DNA from: Jeotgalibacillus sp. ET6
GTDB taxonomy: Bacteria; Bacillota; Bacilli; Bacillales; Jeotgalibacillaceae
DNA length: 64,000 nt
Reading direction: 5' to 3'
Assembly (NCBI RefSeq): GCF_029667115.1
Contig: NZ_JARUIU010000004.1
Span: 1-64,000 of the forward strand
The notes beneath the pieces are model-generated. The model did not search any database and was not told the DNA's origin. It saw only the letters and a list, made by a program, of their open reading frames with translations. Below, in pieces: positions 61,331-64,000 of this stretch. The stretch's first letter is position 1. Each line of letters begins with the position of its first letter. Both the position numbers and the translations under genes were made by a program.

Positions 61331-62806
61331 ATGAGCACACATATTTTAGAAGAATTAAAAGCACTTCTTTCAGAGGATCAGATTGAAACAAATGACGAGG
61401 CGCTGTACGATGCTTCAGCGGACCGCTATAAAAAATATGCAAAAACAAAAAAAGTACTGACGGTCCCTGCACCGATTGCCATTGTTTATCCGCTATCAAC
61501 TGAAGAAGTAAAATCGATTCTTATGTTCTGTAATGAGAAAGATATCAATGTGATTCCAAGAAGCGGAAAAACCGGAACAGAGGGCGGCTTGGAAAACTGG
61601 AAAGAGACATCAATTGTCATTGACGGCTCAAAAATGAATGACATCATTAAGCTCGACACGTACAATATGCAGGCAACGGTTCAAACCGGCGTGAAGCTGC
61701 AAAAGCTTGAAGACGAGCTGCGCAAACTCGGCTATACGACAGGGCACTCTCCACAATCCAAGCCTGTTGCACAGCTGGGCGGACTTGTTGCAACCCGAAG
61801 CATCGGCCAATTTTCAACGCTTTATGGAGCGATTGAAGATATGGTAGTCGGCCTGGAATGCGTATTTCCGGAAGGACAGATTTCAAAAATTAAAAATGTA
61901 CCAAGAAGATCAGGCGGTCCTGACATCCGCCATATTGCGATTGGAAACGAAGGCTCCCTTTGCTATATCACGGAAGTAACAGTTAAAATATTTAAATACA
62001 CACCTGAAAACAACGATTTCCATGGTTATTTGATCAAGGATGTTGAAACAGGCATCAAAATCTTAAGAGAAGTCATGGTAAACGGGTACCGTCCATCCGT
62101 TGCACGCGTGTATTCAGAAGAAGATGCCAGACAGCATTTTGAGCATTTCTATAAAGATAAATGTGTGCTGATTTTTACAACAGAAGGCCCTGAAGGCATT
62201 GTGAAAGCAACGAATGCAGGAATTGATGAGGCGGTGGAGAAATTCGCAGAAGGCGTCATTGAAAAAGTGGATTCTTCTTTAATTGAAACATGGTTCAATA
62301 ACCTGAACTGGGATGAAAGCAGAATTGAGAAGGAAATTCAGGACATGCGCGACCATAATTCACATGACGGTTTTACAACAGAAGTATCGGCTGATTGGGA
62401 AAACGTGGTGAAAATCTATCATAATGTCATAAATCGGATCAGAAATGAATTTGACCGTGCAGAGGACTTAACGATGCTTGGCGGACACTCTTCTCACAGC
62501 TACCTGAACGGTACGAATATGTACTTTGTTTACAATTACACAATTAACTGTGCGCCTGAAGATGAGCTGCGAATCTATCACCACCCGATTCACCAGATCA
62601 TCATTGAAGAGACGCTGAAATTAGGCGGTTCTATGTGTCACCATCACGGAATCGGCAAATATCGTTCAGAATGGACAAAAGAGGAGCACGGTTCTGCTTA
62701 CTATATGCTTGAAAAGCTGAAAGAAGCGTTTGATCCAAACGGCATCATGAACCACGGAACCATCTTTCCTCAGCCAAATGAAGTGAAGAAATATATCCGC
62801 GGCTAG
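61331..62806 (+). CDS. FAD-linked oxidase (GlcD/YgcU-like)
   Basis: 491 residues. FAD_binding_4 domain (about 40-215) with the PRSGKTGTEGG and HSPQSKPVAQLGGLVATRSIGQ blocks, and a C-terminal FAD-oxidase domain (about 220-485) with SMCHHHGIGKYR and FDPNGIMNHGTI. The family includes glycolate and D-lactate dehydrogenases and alkyl-DHAP synthase. Substrate here is probably a hydroxy acid made in the same pathway. It lies 34 bases after the SDR gene and 16 before the kinase. Confidence 0.88.
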   Translation: MSTHILEELKALLSEDQIETNDEALYDASADRYKKYAKTKKVLTVPAPIAIVYPLSTEEVKSILMFCNEKDINVIPRSGKTGTEGGLENWKETSIVIDGSKMNDIIKLDTYNMQATVQTGVKLQKLEDELRKLGYTTGHSPQSKPVAQLGGLVATRSIGQFSTLYGAIEDMVVGLECVFPEGQISKIKNVPRRSGGPDIRHIAIGNEGSLCYITEVTVKIFKYTPENNDFHGYLIKDVETGIKILREVMVNGYRPSVARVYSEEDARQHFEHFYKDKCVLIFTTEGPEGIVKATNAGIDEAVEKFAEGVIEKVDSSLIETWFNNLNWDESRIEKEIQDMRDHNSHDGFTTEVSADWENVVKIYHNVINRIRNEFDRAEDLTMLGGHSSHSYLNGTNMYFVYNYTINCAPEDELRIYHHPIHQIIIEETLKLGGSMCHHHGIGKYRSEWTKEEHGSAYYMLEKLKEAFDPNGIMNHGTIFPQPNEVKKYIRG

Positions 62807-62822
62807 TCAGGAGGAGAGAATC

Positions 62823-64000
62823 TTGAGCAATCGATATATCATGGGGATTGATAACGGCTCCCAAAGCACCAAAGTAGCCATTTTTGATCGGGAAGGCAAT
62901 GAAGTGGCGTTCGGTTCACGTGCATTAAAAGAACCGTTGACGCCTGAGCCCGGAGTCGTCGTTCACCCAGAAGATGATCTGTGGGACAGTGTCTATGACG
63001 CGATGAAAAATTGCCTGGACCATTTTACAGGAGACAAAAGAGCTATTGAAGGCATCGGGTTATGCTCGATTCGCTGCTGCAGAGTACTGTTGAAGGAAGA
63101 CGGAAATTTGGCCCATCCAGTCATCAGCTGGATGGATGCCAGATTATCCGAGCCTTATGATCATCAGGATGACCAGGTAAAATATGTGACGACTACTTCC
63201 GGCTATTTAGGCTTAAAATTAACCGGCGAAAAGAATGATGCAGCCGGAAATTGTGAAATCCACTGGCCGATTGACCGTGAAACAATGGATTGGTCTGAAG
63301 ATGATGAAGTAGTGAAGGCAAACGGTCTGACAAGAGACATGCTGTTTCATCTGGTCAAACCGGGTGAACCATTAGGGTCGATCCGCAAAGAGCTTGCTGC
63401 AAAATTTGGCTTGTCAGAAGGCATCCCGGTTGTTGCGACATCCAACGACAAAGCGGTAGAAGTGCTCGGCTCAGGAGTCAATCAGGCTCAATCGATCATG
63501 ATCTCACTAGGAACGTTTATTTCATCGATGATCCTGAGAGATGACTACGCGGAGAATGCGAAAAATTTCTTTCCAACATTCGCATCAATCCCATTTAAGT
63601 ATGTCTACGAATCCAACGGAATCAGACGCGGGCTTTGGACGGTCAGCTGGTTTAAGAAGCTGATCGGAGAAGAAGTCGTGAATGAAGCATGGAGGCGGGG
63701 AATCTCTGAAGAGGCCTTCCTCAATGAAAAAGCGCAGGAAGTGCCGCCTGGAAGCGATGGGTTAATCACCATACTGGATTGGCTGGCTTCACCGGATCAA
63801 CCGTATCGAAAAGGCATGATGATCGGGTTTGACCAGCGGCACACACGCTATCATATCTACCGGTCGATTCTCGAAGCCATCGCCTTCAATATTAAAAACA
63901 ATATTGAAGAGATGACAGAGGAAATCAATCTGGATCTGGACGAAGTCATTGTCATCGGCGGCGGTTCAAACAGCGATGTCATTATGCAGATTATCGCTGA
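62823..64000 (+). CDS. FGGY-family carbohydrate kinase (partial, runs off the window)
   Basis: At least 392 residues are present with no stop before the window edge. The start is TTG 62823, after AGGAGGAGAGAATC. The N-terminal phosphate loop MGIDNGSQSTKVAIFD and the second-domain VIVIGGGSNSDVIMQII mark an FGGY kinase (xylulokinase/gluconokinase relatives). HPVISWMDARL is the typical block after the first domain. Its substrate is a sugar or sugar acid, likely produced by the two upstream enzymes. Confidence 0.9.
   Translation, partial: MSNRYIMGIDNGSQSTKVAIFDREGNEVAFGSRALKEPLTPEPGVVVHPEDDLWDSVYDAMKNCLDHFTGDKRAIEGIGLCSIRCCRVLLKEDGNLAHPVISWMDARLSEPYDHQDDQVKYVTTTSGYLGLKLTGEKNDAAGNCEIHWPIDRETMDWSEDDEVVKANGLTRDMLFHLVKPGEPLGSIRKELAAKFGLSEGIPVVATSNDKAVEVLGSGVNQAQSIMISLGTFISSMILRDDYAENAKNFFPTFASIPFKYVYESNGIRRGLWTVSWFKKLIGEEVVNEAWRRGISEEAFLNEKAQEVPPGSDGLITILDWLASPDQPYRKGMMIGFDQRHTRYHIYRSILEAIAFNIKNNIEEMTEEINLDLDEVIVIGGGSNSDVIMQIIA

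Noticed and set aside
1-64000. CRISPR arrays
   Set aside because: No regularly spaced direct repeats and no cas genes were seen.

Overview
The window reads as a low-to-mid GC Gram-positive chromosome of the Bacillaceae/Planococcaceae type (Jeotgalibacillus-like would fit, but this is a guess). The evidence is the walR-walK-yycH-yycI-walJ-htrA block, a CxxH/CxxC YyzF-type protein and rlmH in the oriC-proximal layout of Bacillales, plus strong AGGAGG-type ribosome sites and frequent TTG/GTG starts.

Layout. 1-12 kb: tRNA-Phe, a LysM/G5/M23 cell-wall peptidase, the WalRK operon with its regulators and MBL protein, a ResA-like thioredoxin, glutaminase, HtrA-type protease and YyzF, followed by a cluster of DnaA-box-like sites. 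12-15.4 kb: a four-gene operon (ABM protein, helical protein, B12-binding protein, PAS-like/STAS protein) that looks like a B12-based (possibly light) sensor feeding a stressosome-like STAS partner, then a glycerophosphodiesterase. 16-29 kb: a xylan/xylo-oligosaccharide utilisation locus: YesL-like membrane protein, YesN/YesM two-component system, LplA/LplB/YtcP-type ABC importer, GH10 xylanase, small lipoprotein and two GH43 enzymes. None of the glycosidases has a signal peptide, so oligosaccharides are imported and cut inside the cell. 29-36.5 kb: ordinary accessory genes (XRE regulator with membrane protein, GNAT, serine hydrolase, isochorismatase, diguanylate cyclase, DASH-type cryptochrome/photolyase).

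36.6-53 kb is the most unusual part. rlmH, the classical SCC attachment gene of staphylococci, is followed by a visibly AT-rich segment. The end of rlmH and two downstream intergenic positions carry the same att-like core (TATCATAAGTA at 37092, 39826 and 45723, all in the same orientation). The first interval holds a ParB-fold + HEPN gene pair. The second holds an unrelated DUF262 + HEPN pair and a type II restriction-modification pair. No Ccr-type recombinase is present. Beyond the third att-like site lie a PLD/helicase/DUF3427 protein and McrBC, on the opposite strand. Together these form a layered anti-phage island.

53-64 kb: chromosomal genes resume with a second GH10 + GH43 xylan module behind a cre-like site, a YiaA/B-type membrane protein, and an operon of sugar-oxidising enzymes (epimerase, aldo/keto reductase, then SDR, FAD oxidase and FGGY kinase, the last cut by the window edge). 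A perfect inverted repeat resembling a XylR operator precedes the epimerase, tying it to pentose metabolism. A dispersed intergenic repeat family, with a terminator-like hairpin at one end in several copies, occurs at several gene borders.
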